33,309 bases of DNA from Bacteroidales bacterium (GTDB taxonomy: Bacteria; Bacteroidota; Bacteroidia; Bacteroidales; JAIPAH01). The DNA lies in assembly GCA_021738485.1 (NCBI GenBank), contig JAIPBX010000024.1, forward strand, positions 1 through 33,309. Reading direction: 5' to 3'. Below the pieces are notes generated by a model. It did not search any database. It saw only the letters and a program-made list of their open reading frames with translations, and was not told the DNA's origin. This document shows, one piece after another, positions 16,203 to 24,478 of the stretch (position 1 is the stretch's first letter; each line of letters begins with the position of its first letter). Made by a program: the position numbers and the translations under genes.

Positions 16203-17921
16203 GTGGTGATTGAAATAGAAGTCAACAATAAAATAATAGAAGCAAAAAAAGGCGAAGTACTGCTTAGCACCCTGAAGCGAAACGGAATTCACGTTCCTAC
16301 GCTCTGCTACATGAAGGAACTATTCCCCACAGGAGCATGCCGCATGTGTGCCGTGGAAATGGAAGGGATGGCCAATCTGATACCTGCCTGCTCCTATCCG
16401 GTGAACGAATGGATGCGCATCAAAACCCATTCCCCGCGCGTGGTTTCCGCACGAAAAATGCTGGTCGAACTGCTTCTTTCCAACCATCCGGATGATTGTC
16501 TTTATTGCATCAGGAATGGTAATTGCGAACTACAAAAACTCGCAGAGGAACTCAACGTTCATGAACGTCGTTTTTTTGGCAGACGGGCCAAAGGCAGGAT
16601 CGACAACAGCAGTCCAAGCATAGTCCACAACCCGGAAAAATGCATCCTCTGTGGTCGTTGCGTGCGCTATTGTGATGAAATATTGCGGGTTTCCGCTATC
16701 GACTTTATTGGCCGCGGGAATTCCGCTACTATCGGAACCGAATTTAACAGAGGATTGAATCTTTCTACGTGCATAGATTGTGGCCAGTGCATTATGGTTT
16801 GCCCCACAGGAGCCTTACATGAAAAAACCAACCAGAATAAAATCCGGCAGGTGATTCATGATAAGACGAAACATGTGGTCGGGGTATTTGACAGCGGCGT
16901 GGCCGTATCACTGGCCGAAGAATTTGGGTTTAAGCCCGGAAAAAATATTGAACAATTGATTTCGGCGGCTTTACGTATTATAGGCTTTGACAAGGTTTAT
17001 GATTCGGGCTTTGCCGCTGACTTGATGATCAATGAAATGACCGACGAATGGCTCACAAGAATAGAAAATAATGAAAACCTTCCTTTAATTACCACGCATT
17101 GCCCCGCCTGGGTAAAATACGCCGAAAGAAACTACCCCGGGCTGACCGGCCATTTTACCTCCGTTAACCCACCCCAGGAAATCATGGGCAGCATCATCAA
17201 AAATTATTATGCCCACAAAGCCGGCCTTAACAGGGAAAACATTTATGTGGTTTCTCTCACAACATGTACGGCCCGCAAAGAAGAAAAGCTCAGAAAAGCC
17301 TATACCCCCCATGGCATTCCCCATGTAGATACTGTGATGACAACTCGCGAACTGGCGGAGTTCATTAAACTACATGGCATCGATTTAAATCAAATCGAAG
17401 AAGAGTTGACGGATCTTCCTTTTGGGATGAGCAGCACGGTTGGTAAAATGGTAGCTTCACCCGGAGGATTGGCCGAAGGAATCGTCCGCACTGCTTTTTT
17501 TAAAGAAAATAACAGGGAACTGCGACCGCCAAGGCTTACAAAATTGCGAAACAACAAGGCTCGTAAGGAATACCGTTTCAGAAAAAACGGGCGCGACTAC
17601 CTGATGCTGGCGGTACACGGTCTGGCGGAAGCTATCAAGTTGTTTAAGGAAATGAAGCTGGAACAGACCAAACCTGATTTTATCGAAATCCTTGCCTGTA
17701 AAGAAGGATGTCTCAATGGAGGCGGCCAACCCTTAAGAACACCCGAGAATCATATAAATCTCAGAAGAAAGGCTATCTACAATATCGACAACCAAGGGTC
17801 AATAAAAACCGCTCACAAAAACCCGGAGGTTGAAGAACTGTATGCGAAATACCTGGGGACTCCCGGCAGCGAAAAAAGCGTCAAGCTATTGTATAACCCG
17901 GATTTGACACACAAAGAATAG
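16203..17921 (+). CDS. hydA: HydA-like [FeFe]-hydrogenase catalytic subunit with a remodelled active site
   Basis: 572 residues with the standard HydA layout: an N-terminal [2Fe-2S] domain (Cys35, 46, 49, 63), a His-Cys3 [4Fe-4S] cluster (His95, Cys99, 102, 108), two [4Fe-4S] motifs (147-157 and 190-200), an H-domain and a small-subunit-like tail. The four H-cluster cysteines are present (300, 355, 499, 503). Neighbouring residues differ from the canonical TSCCPxW / MPCxxKxxE / MACxGGC: His299 replaces the proton-relay Cys, Thr353-Thr354 replace Met-Pro, Arg358 replaces Lys, Leu497 replaces Met, and Lys500-Glu501 replace Pro-Gly. The numbers coincide with those of Clostridium CpI as I remember them. 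It starts with GTG (16203, or GTG 16206) behind AGGAGG; 16206 gives better spacing. It is 5 nt after hydB and 3 nt before the next gene. Subunit role is certain; catalytic chemistry is open. Confidence 0.9.
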   Translation: MVIEIEVNNKIIEAKKGEVLLSTLKRNGIHVPTLCYMKELFPTGACRMCAVEMEGMANLIPACSYPVNEWMRIKTHSPRVVSARKMLVELLLSNHPDDCLYCIRNGNCELQKLAEELNVHERRFFGRRAKGRIDNSSPSIVHNPEKCILCGRCVRYCDEILRVSAIDFIGRGNSATIGTEFNRGLNLSTCIDCGQCIMVCPTGALHEKTNQNKIRQVIHDKTKHVVGVFDSGVAVSLAEEFGFKPGKNIEQLISAALRIIGFDKVYDSGFAADLMINEMTDEWLTRIENNENLPLITTHCPAWVKYAERNYPGLTGHFTSVNPPQEIMGSIIKNYYAHKAGLNRENIYVVSLTTCTARKEEKLRKAYTPHGIPHVDTVMTTRELAEFIKLHGIDLNQIEEELTDLPFGMSSTVGKMVASPGGLAEGIVRTAFFKENNRELRPPRLTKLRNNKARKEYRFRKNGRDYLMLAVHGLAEAIKLFKEMKLEQTKPDFIEILACKEGCLNGGGQPLRTPENHINLRRKAIYNIDNQGSIKTAHKNPEVEELYAKYLGTPGSEKSVKLLYNPDLTHKE

Positions 17922-17924
17922 ATT

Positions 17925-19925
17925 ATGAGCCAGGCAGTGAGAAAACAGTTGGTGTATACGATTCCCGATCGATGCAGGGTCTGTTATACTTGTGTTAGAG
18001 AATGCCCGGCGAAAGCCATACAAATTATTAACGGCCAGGCTCAGGTGATTGATAAGCGGTGCATCGGCTGCGGAAATTGTGTAAAAGTCTGCAGTCAGCA
18101 TGCCAAAGACTTTGTCAAGCTTACCGCTGAGGTGGAGCGGCTTTTACAGAACGACCAACCGGTAGCCGCCCTTGTAGCTCCCAGCTTTCCCGCCGAATTT
18201 TCCGAAATTGAAGATTATCGCCGCTTTGTTGGAATGCTCCGGGAATTAGGTTTTGATTATGTCTGTGAGGTGGCTTTTGGAGCCGATTTGGTTTCCCAAA
18301 GATTTAACGACTTGCTGGGGCGAAGCGATAAATCATTCATATCAAGCGACTGCCCGGGAATTGTTTACTACATAGAACATTATCACCCTGAGCTGACCGA
18401 CCATCTGGCACCGATTGTGAGTCCCATGGTGGCTATGTCAAGGGTGGTGAGGCAAAAATATGGCGAAAATGTGAAAATTGTTTTTGCCGGTCCTTGCGTC
18501 GCCAAAAAAGCCGAGTCAAACGAAACCGACCAGGAATTAACATTCATCGAATTGCGGGAAATGTTTGAGAAGGCACATCTTCATCATGAAAACGTGGAAC
18601 CCTCTGATTTCGACCCGCCTTTAGGTGGTAAAGGTGCTATTTTCCCGGTCAGCCGCGGATTGGTTCAAAACCTCGATGCGGCCGAAGATATTAATGACGG
18701 CAGAATCATTACCGCTGAAGGACGCTCCAATTTCAAAGAAGCCATAAAGGAATTTGAAAAAGGCGTCATTTATCAAAATCTTATGCTCCTGTGCTGCGAA
18801 GGTTGCATCATGGGGCCGGGGACATCTTCACAAGGAAATAACAAATATTCACGACGCCTGACCGTAAACAGCTATGTCAAGCATAAACTTAACGCCCTGG
18901 ATACAGAACAATGGAGGCACAATATCAATTTTTACGAAAAGCTGGATTTAAGCGTGTCGTTTATAAAAGCCGATCGCCGTATGGAAACCCCTTCCCGGGA
19001 AGAGATAAAAAAAGTTTTAGCTTCCATTGGCAAATATTCGGAAAAAGATCACCTCAATTGTGGTGCCTGTGGTTATGAGACATGTGAAGCTCACGCCATT
19101 GCCATAATTCAAGGGCTGGCGGAAACGGAAATGTGCCTCCCCTATTCTATCGAAAAGCTCCATCATTCGCTCAGCGAACTGAGAATATCCAACCAGCAAC
19201 TTAATTCAGCCCGGGAAGCGCTTAAACAGCAGGAAAAACTGGCTCATATGGGTCAATTATCAGCAGGTATTGCCCATGAACTCAACAATCCACTGGGGGT
19301 TATCATTATGTATAGCAATATCCTGCTTGATGAAACCGATAAAGAATCCGAATTTTACAAAGATCTTCAATTAATCGTGGAGCAATCGGACCGTTGCAGG
19401 AACATTGTAAGCGGCTTGCTTAATTTTGCCCGCAAAAACCAGGTGAAATATGATCAAATAAATGTGGGAGAATTAATTCATAAAAGCCTGGAATCTGTGA
19501 TTGTTAAGAATAATGTACACCTAAAAATTCATAACAATCTTAACAACCCCATGGCCGATGTGGATGTGGAGCAAATGATACAGGCCATTTCCAACCTGGC
19601 AAAAAATGGTATTGAGGCTATGCCTGACGGGGGACAGCTCACCATTAAACTTAGCGACACACCGGACCAGGTTAATATTGAAGTGTCCGACACCGGAAAA
19701 GGAATAGACCAGGAAAACCTGGAAAAAATCTTCGAACCTTTTTTCACTACTAAAGAAATCGGCAAAGGCACGGGGCTGGGACTGGCTACTATCTATGGTA
19801 TTGTTAAAATGCATAAAGGAAAAATTAATGTGGAATCTAATACAGATCCCGAAAAAGGCATGACGGGTACCAGGTTCTCTATTAATCTACCCCGCCATCA
19901 TAGCAGAAAAGAAAAAGCAATTTAA
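17925..19925 (+). CDS. HydS-like sensory [FeFe]-hydrogenase fused to a histidine kinase
   Basis: Two [4Fe-4S] motifs (Cys17-27 and 46-56), an H-domain, a four-Cys FeS domain (Cys379, 382, 387, 404), a short coiled coil, then HisKA (IAHELNNP, His451) and HATPase ([26 protein letters not shown]). H-domain motifs are SSDCPG (Cys143, Asp before it), GPCVAKKAE (Cys191) and [10 protein letters not shown] (Cys290, 291, 294). This is the histidine-kinase-linked version of group C sensory hydrogenases. It begins 3 nt after hydA, so sensor and enzyme are made together. The obvious receivers are the next two genes. Expected role: binding of H2 or redox change at the H-cluster and FeS chain alters autophosphorylation of His451. 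Its H-domain is a clear paralogue of the one encoded at 11325-13199. Confidence 0.9.
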   Translation: MSQAVRKQLVYTIPDRCRVCYTCVRECPAKAIQIINGQAQVIDKRCIGCGNCVKVCSQHAKDFVKLTAEVERLLQNDQPVAALVAPSFPAEFSEIEDYRRFVGMLRELGFDYVCEVAFGADLVSQRFNDLLGRSDKSFISSDCPGIVYYIEHYHPELTDHLAPIVSPMVAMSRVVRQKYGENVKIVFAGPCVAKKAESNETDQELTFIELREMFEKAHLHHENVEPSDFDPPLGGKGAIFPVSRGLVQNLDAAEDINDGRIITAEGRSNFKEAIKEFEKGVIYQNLMLLCCEGCIMGPGTSSQGNNKYSRRLTVNSYVKHKLNALDTEQWRHNINFYEKLDLSVSFIKADRRMETPSREEIKKVLASIGKYSEKDHLNCGACGYETCEAHAIAIIQGLAETEMCLPYSIEKLHHSLSELRISNQQLNSAREALKQQEKLAHMGQLSAGIAHELNNPLGVIIMYSNILLDETDKESEFYKDLQLIVEQSDRCRNIVSGLLNFARKNQVKYDQINVGELIHKSLESVIVKNNVHLKIHNNLNNPMADVDVEQMIQAISNLAKNGIEAMPDGGQLTIKLSDTPDQVNIEVSDTGKGIDQENLEKIFEPFFTTKEIGKGTGLGLATIYGIVKMHKGKINVESNTDPEKGMTGTRFSINLPRHHSRKEKAI

Positions 19926-19938
19926 AATAGATGAAACT

Positions 19939-20337
19939 ATGGCAAAATATGATGAAACAATTCTTATAGTGGATGATGACGGCGATTATCTCTTTCAGAC
20001 GAAAGTTCTTGTGGAGGGATTTGGCTACAACACCATTACAGCTGAAAGCCAAAAGGAGGCCGAAAAAATCATCGCCACAACCAAACCGGACCTGGCTATA
20101 ATCGACCTGATGATGGAAAATGAAGACAGTGGTTTTATCCTTAGCTACAAAATGAAAAAGATGTATCCCGAAGTGCCGATAATTATTGCCACAGCTGTAA
20201 CAGCTGAAACAGGCATGTCGTTCGATATCAATTCTGAAGAGGACAGAAAATGGATTAAAGCCGATTTGTTTTTAGATAAAGGGATTAGAAAAGATCAGTT
20301 CGAACGGGAAATTAAAAGGTTATTGAATCAGGAATAG
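19939..20337 (+). CDS. stand-alone response-regulator receiver
   Basis: 132 residues, only a CheY-like receiver: acidic pocket VDDDGD (residues 11-16), phosphoacceptor Asp56 in AIIDLMMENEDSGF, the T/S position in ATAVTAE and a Lys in FLDKGI. The loop after the phosphoacceptor carries extra acidic residues. There is no output domain, so it must act by protein contact or pass phosphate on. It starts 13 nt after the HydS-kinase and ends 5 nt before the receiver-kinase gene, which makes it the probable link between the two. Confidence 0.88.
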   Translation: MAKYDETILIVDDDGDYLFQTKVLVEGFGYNTITAESQKEAEKIIATTKPDLAIIDLMMENEDSGFILSYKMKKMYPEVPIIIATAVTAETGMSFDINSEEDRKWIKADLFLDKGIRKDQFEREIKRLLNQE

Positions 20338-20342
20338 AAACT

Positions 20343-21467
20343 ATGTCGGTACTGAAGCTACTTGTTGTTGATGACGAACCCGGTATTCGTTCGGGCGTTT
20401 CAAGGATTCTGCGGAATTTTAAGGTGGATTATCCGTTTATGGATGAGCATATAGAATTTGAAATCCTTGAAGAAGCCGATGGAGAGAGCGCTCTGGAAAC
20501 CATAAGGGCCAAAAAACCGGAGATTATTCTTCTGGACAACAAACTGCCCGGAATACAAGGTGTTGATGTTCTGGAAACCATTAAAAAAGAAAATATCAAC
20601 AGTGTAGTAGTGATGATCACCTCCTATGCGTCTTTGGAACTCGCCGTGCAAGCTACCAAAGACGGCGCCCACGATTTTATTCCCAAGCCCTTCACGCCCC
20701 AGGATTTACGCTCTTCCGTGGAAACAGTAACCAAACATATCTTTCTTAAGCAAATGACCCAAAAGCTTAATACCGAAGGGCGTCAAATACGTTTTCAATT
20801 CCTGTCGGTATTATCTCATGAATTAAAAGCTCCTATCAATGCGGTGGAGGGGTATCTGAAAATGCTTCAGGACAGGCAATTCGGCGATGATTTAAATAAT
20901 TACAACCAGGTGATCGACCGAACTATGAAACGCATTAAAGGCATGCATAACCTTATCCTGGATATGCTGGACTTAACAAAAGTGGAAACCGGCAATATAA
21001 AAAGAAACATAAAAGAGGTGAATCTTGTAGATGCTGTGTATTCGGCGGTGGATACCATGCAACCCTATGCCATTCAGCGTGATGTGGATATCCATGTCAA
21101 TGGCCCCGAAAATGCCCCTTTGAAAGCTGACCCCGAAGAACTGGAAACTATTTTCAATAATCTTATATCCAATGCCATCAAATACAACAAAGAAAATGGA
21201 CGCGTGGATGTAAACATCAGAGAACAAAAAGATAATTTTTCCATTCAGATAGCCGACACGGGAATTGGAATGGATGAAACCGAATTATCAAAACTTTTTA
21301 AAGATTTTGTACGGATCAAAAACGAAAAAACAAAAAATATTTCAGGAAGCGGATTAGGACTCTCAATCGTAAAAAAACTCGTAAATTCGTATAATGGAGA
21401 TATAAACGTTAACTCTAAACCGGATGAAGGTAGTATATTTACACTAACATTTCCAAAAGAGAATTAA
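20343..21467 (+). CDS. receiver-histidine kinase (REC-HisKA-HATPase)
   Basis: A receiver domain (VVDDEPG; phosphoacceptor Asp65 in ILLDNKLPG; Lys115 in IPKPF) precedes a HisKA domain (LSHELKAP, His159) and HATPase (NNLISNAIKYN, DTGIGM, GSGLGLSIVKKL). There is no membrane segment. A receiver placed in front of the kinase suggests that phosphorylation of Asp65 controls kinase activity, so this protein could read the HydS-kinase and the small receiver and relay to a target not encoded in this operon. Position between the receiver gene and rex supports a shared regulatory circuit. Confidence 0.9.
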   Translation: MSVLKLLVVDDEPGIRSGVSRILRNFKVDYPFMDEHIEFEILEEADGESALETIRAKKPEIILLDNKLPGIQGVDVLETIKKENINSVVVMITSYASLELAVQATKDGAHDFIPKPFTPQDLRSSVETVTKHIFLKQMTQKLNTEGRQIRFQFLSVLSHELKAPINAVEGYLKMLQDRQFGDDLNNYNQVIDRTMKRIKGMHNLILDMLDLTKVETGNIKRNIKEVNLVDAVYSAVDTMQPYAIQRDVDIHVNGPENAPLKADPEELETIFNNLISNAIKYNKENGRVDVNIREQKDNFSIQIADTGIGMDETELSKLFKDFVRIKNEKTKNISGSGLGLSIVKKLVNSYNGDINVNSKPDEGSIFTLTFPKEN

Positions 21468-21485
21468 AAATAAACCCATAGATAA

Positions 21486-22118
21486 ATGAAAAAGTTACCG
21501 GATAAAACAGTAGAGCGATTGAGCCAGTACAGGCGTTCCCTGTTAAATTGCCTGGCAAACGGCAAAAAGCATATTTTTTCGCATGAAATTGCGAACCTGC
21601 ATCATATCACTCCTGTACAGGTACGCCGGGATATCATGCTGATTGGATATACCGGCACCCTTCGGAAAGGATATGATATCCAGGAACTGGTGGATTTGAT
21701 CGGAGAAATTATTGATACGGACGAAGGACAAAATGTGGCTATAATCGGTATAGGAAACCTCGGAAGGGCTTTGATAACCTACCTGCAGGGTAAACGTTCC
21801 AAGCTCAGGATCGCGGCGGGCTTCGATATCAATAAGGATAAAGTCGACCGTGTGTATGGAGGCGTTCAATGTTACCACATCGACCAACTGGAGGACACTG
21901 TTCAAAAAGAAAACATTACCATAGCCATTATCACTACCCCGGCCGATGAGACTCAAAAAATCTCGGAGATGTTAGTTAAAGCAGGCATCAGAGGTATTTT
22001 GAATTATACACCAACAGCAATAAACGTACCTGATCATGTCTACCTTGAGGAGTATGATATGATTACTTCATTGGAGAAAGTGGCCTTTTTTGTCAAGAAA
22101 AACAGCCTAACTGTATAA
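21486..22118 (+). CDS. rex: redox-sensing transcriptional repressor Rex
   Basis: 210 residues, the usual Rex length. The N-terminal winged helix (residues 1-60, ITPVQVRRDI recognition-helix region and the GY...LRKGYDI wing) is followed by a Rossmann domain with GIGNLGRAL (88-96) that binds NAD(H), and the C-terminal helix LEKVAFFVK typical of domain swapping. Rex dimers bind TTGTTAA-like palindromes at low NADH/NAD+ and leave when NADH rises, releasing fermentative and hydrogenase genes. Three matching palindromes occur in this window (13513, 13732, 24479), all at promoters of hydrogenase-related genes, and since rex lies in the operon driven by the second one, autoregulation is expected. Confidence 0.93.
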   Translation: MKKLPDKTVERLSQYRRSLLNCLANGKKHIFSHEIANLHHITPVQVRRDIMLIGYTGTLRKGYDIQELVDLIGEIIDTDEGQNVAIIGIGNLGRALITYLQGKRSKLRIAAGFDINKDKVDRVYGGVQCYHIDQLEDTVQKENITIAIITTPADETQKISEMLVKAGIRGILNYTPTAINVPDHVYLEEYDMITSLEKVAFFVKKNSLTV

Positions 22119-22141
22119 CTGCTTAAAATTGTCCGTTAGTA

Positions 22142-23083
22142 GTGAGAGTTTTTAAAAATCTGAATGACATCGGGAATATTCAAAATCCGGTAGTGACAAC
22201 AGGGTCCTTCGACGGTGTGCATGTAGGCCATACAGCAATTATAAAACGCATTAACAGGCTGGCAAGAGAAATCGAAGGCGAATCGGTGCTGATAACTTTT
22301 GATCCGCATCCCCGAAAGGTGCTCTATCCCGAAACTGCCGGTAAAGACCTGAAACTTATCAATGCCCAGAGGGAAAAAATAGAACTGCTGAAGCGAACGG
22401 GGTTAGATAATCTCATCATAATTCACTTTACGCGGGAATTTTCAAAAACCACTTCGCATGACTTCGTAAAAGATATTCTTGTCGGAAAATTAAAAGCCAA
22501 AAAGATAGTGGTAGGCTTCAACCATCATTTCGGGCATAACCGGGAAGGGGACTATGAATACCTATACAAACTGGGACAGCAATTCAAATTTGATGTCGAA
22601 GAAATTCCCCAGCAGGAACTGCATCATGAAACTGTCAGTAGTACAAAAATACGGCATGCTCTGCTCCATGGAGACATTCAAAAAGCCAATGCCTATCTGG
22701 ACCATCATTACCTTATGGCAGGCGAGCTGAGGAAACAACCTCCTGAAAATGGGAAAAACGAATTTACCTGGTATAACATAGAGATTGAAGAAGACTGTAA
22801 ACTCATCCCTCCCCCGGGCTTGTATGCTGTATTTATTTATTTCAAAGGGTCGCAATACAAAGGTATGGCTGAAATAACCACAAAAAATGAAGATACCACC
22901 CACTACAACCATAACAAAGTAGTGAAGGTACACTTCATGGAGCTCGGGGAAGACATTCACGGAAGGGTTATCAATGTGTTTTTTGCTAAAAAAATCAGGA
23001 AAGGAATCAAATTCAGGGATCGGCAACATCGATGGAAACAATTGATAAATGACAAAAACAAAATTGAAGAATTAATATACTAA
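22142..23083 (+). CDS. RibF-like FAD synthetase with a degenerate riboflavin-kinase half
   Basis: The N-terminal ~185 residues are a good FMN adenylyltransferase domain (VTTGSFDGVHVGH at 18-30, FDPHPRKVL, VVGFNHHFGHNREGD, SSTKIRHAL). The C-terminal ~120 residues align in shape with riboflavin kinase but lack its key motifs: the GRxLGFPTAN block is replaced by ENGKNEFTWYNIEI, and the metal- and ATP-binding NIG.RPTF and E.h.FDFD..LYG blocks are reduced to GMAEITTKN and KVHFMELGEDIHG. So it may make FAD but probably not phosphorylate riboflavin, or it may be a paralogue with a changed role. The start is GTG, 23 nt after rex. Being in the hydrogenase operon it might serve the flavoprotein HydB, which uses FMN. 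Symbol withheld because function is uncertain. Confidence 0.78.
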   Translation: MRVFKNLNDIGNIQNPVVTTGSFDGVHVGHTAIIKRINRLAREIEGESVLITFDPHPRKVLYPETAGKDLKLINAQREKIELLKRTGLDNLIIIHFTREFSKTTSHDFVKDILVGKLKAKKIVVGFNHHFGHNREGDYEYLYKLGQQFKFDVEEIPQQELHHETVSSTKIRHALLHGDIQKANAYLDHHYLMAGELRKQPPENGKNEFTWYNIEIEEDCKLIPPPGLYAVFIYFKGSQYKGMAEITTKNEDTTHYNHNKVVKVHFMELGEDIHGRVINVFFAKKIRKGIKFRDRQHRWKQLINDKNKIEELIY

Positions 23084-23152
23084 AGTTTCACACTTAAAAT
23101 TGAATATGGTAACCGGCTGTATTTCAATAAGTTCTTATCAAATAGTTTAAAA

Positions 23153-23236
23153 CTTCGTGTATCTTTGTGTCTTCGTGCCTTCGTGGCGGTAGTACCAGAA
23201 GGCCACTAAGACACCAAGTCACCAAGATTCACTAAG
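23153..23236. repeat. long imperfect hairpin built of CTTNGTGN units
   Basis: Arms 23153-23187 and 23202-23236 are complementary at 28 of 35 positions around a 14-nt loop. Each arm is four degenerate units of the type CTTCGTGT / CTTAGTGG. It lies after the hydrogenase operon and may act as its transcript end, though it has no T-tract. Similar text recurs between genes of many bacterial genomes, so it may be an interspersed repeat. Confidence 0.65.
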
Positions 23237-23352
23237 GAAGCCGTTAACACAATTGAAAAAGATTAATAATCAAGATTCTACAAGAAATGAAAAACTTTAG
23301 TTAATATATTCATGGGAAGAAAAAGGGTTAAACGAATATCAAAAATCAAAGA

Positions 23353-24147
23353 ATGGAAGATAAAAATCTAAACATAGACCTGACATTTCTTGGAACCGGA
23401 ACATCCACGGGCGTACCCGTAGTAGCTTGTCAATGCGAGGTCTGCACTTCTACCGATGAAAAAGATAAGCGATTGCGCACTTCCGCTTTGCTAAAAATAG
23501 GGGATATAACAATTGTTATTGATTGCGGGCCCGATTTCAGGATGCAGATGCTGAATAATGCCGTAAGCGATATTGATGCAATACTTTTCACCCATGCACA
23601 CCGCGACCACATTGCAGGGCTGGATGACATCAGAGGGTTCAACTACATCCTAAACAAAAAAGTCGACGTCTATGCTACTAGTGAAGTTTTTGACTCGCTA
23701 AACGAGCAGTTTCCCTATGTTTTTAATAATACCCGCTATTTTGGTGCTCCGCAGATCACTAAAAACCTCATAAGCCATCACCCTTTCGATGTATACGGTA
23801 TCGAAGCCACTCCTATTAAGGTGTGGCACCACAAAATGGAAGTTCTTGGCTTCAGGATTAAAGATTTTACGTATATTACGGATGCCAGCGAGATACCGGC
23901 ACAAGAGATGGACAAAATTAAAGGCACAAAAATTATGGTGATTAATGCTTTGAGAAAATCCCACCATGTATCCCATTTTTCCCTGGAAGAAGCTATCGAT
24001 ATCATCAACAAAGTCAATCCGGAAGAGGCTTATATAACTCACATGAGTCATTTTATAGGGAAACATGAAGAAGTGGAAAAAGATTTGCCTTCTAATGTAT
24101 TCCTGGCTTACGATAACCTCAATATCAAAATCGACGGAAATGGCTGA
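23353..24147 (+). CDS. PhnP-like MBL-fold hydrolase
   Basis: 264 residues. An N-terminal FLGTGTSTGVPV strand is followed by a Cys triad (26, 28, 31) in ACQCEVC, as in the PhnP-type cyclic phosphodiesterases that hold an extra zinc. The metal motif is FTHAHRDHIAGLDD (His81, His83, Asp85, His86), and later ligands lie in ITDASE and the C-terminal ITHMSHFIG. The family includes phosphoribosyl 1,2-cyclic phosphate phosphodiesterase and uncharacterised relatives such as those often encoded near ribF in Bacteroidota; a nucleotide or cyclic phosphate substrate is likely, but the exact one is not known. No phn genes are nearby. The gene is separated from the hydrogenase operon by 269 nt with a hairpin, so it is probably independently transcribed. 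Confidence 0.85.
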   Translation: MEDKNLNIDLTFLGTGTSTGVPVVACQCEVCTSTDEKDKRLRTSALLKIGDITIVIDCGPDFRMQMLNNAVSDIDAILFTHAHRDHIAGLDDIRGFNYILNKKVDVYATSEVFDSLNEQFPYVFNNTRYFGAPQITKNLISHHPFDVYGIEATPIKVWHHKMEVLGFRIKDFTYITDASEIPAQEMDKIKGTKIMVINALRKSHHVSHFSLEEAIDIINKVNPEEAYITHMSHFIGKHEEVEKDLPSNVFLAYDNLNIKIDGNG

Positions 24148-24266
24148 CAATAACTTGCAAAAGATTACCGGCTAAAAAAATCATATCCTTGATACTGATG
24201 AGAGCAAGAAGCAAAATTCAATACCCTGAATTGACAGGGACTTTTATTCCACCCTGCACTACTGTT

Positions 24267-24431
24267 TAGTGCTTGTCTATAAAGTCTCGATTCTGTCTAA
24301 TTCCTTCCCATTACCCTTTTAATCTCCGCCTGAGGCGGAGAACAGCCACACAATCAGTGCTTAACCTGTTCTCCCCTTTAGAAGAGTTAGAGGGGTAAAG
24401 CTGAAGAAGGTTACTTTATAAACGGACACTA
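24267..24431. mobile_element. possible 165-bp MITE upstream of hydG
   Basis: Ends TAGTGCTTGTCTATAAAGT (24267-24285) and ACTTTATAAACGGACACTA (24413-24431) are inverted repeats matching at 15 of 19 positions. Between them lies a perfect hairpin TCTCCGCC-tga-GGCGGAGA (24323-24341) and a CCCCT...AGGGG pair. There is no open frame. Terminal inverted repeats around a short non-coding core fit a non-autonomous element, but I see no target-site duplication and no partner transposase here. Together with 24148-24266, where nothing else is visible, this accounts for most of the gap before hydG. Confidence 0.45.
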
Positions 24432-24470
24432 TTTAGAATCCGGAAATCAATGTACCCGGTAAAAATTTTA

Positions 24471-24478
24471 TACCTTTG
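24471..24478 (+). promoter_or_regulatory. -7 promoter element of hydG (TACCTTTG)
   Basis: A perfect TAnnTTTG element, identical to that of the hydCBA operon, 32 nt upstream of the hydG ATG. No clear -33 TTG is seen. The adjacent Rex-like palindrome begins at the very next base. Confidence 0.6.

Noticed and set aside
17925-19925. A second catalytic hydrogenase
   Set aside because: The H-domain has the group C type motifs ([15 protein letters not shown]) and is fused to a histidine kinase, so a sensory role is more probable than bulk H2 turnover.
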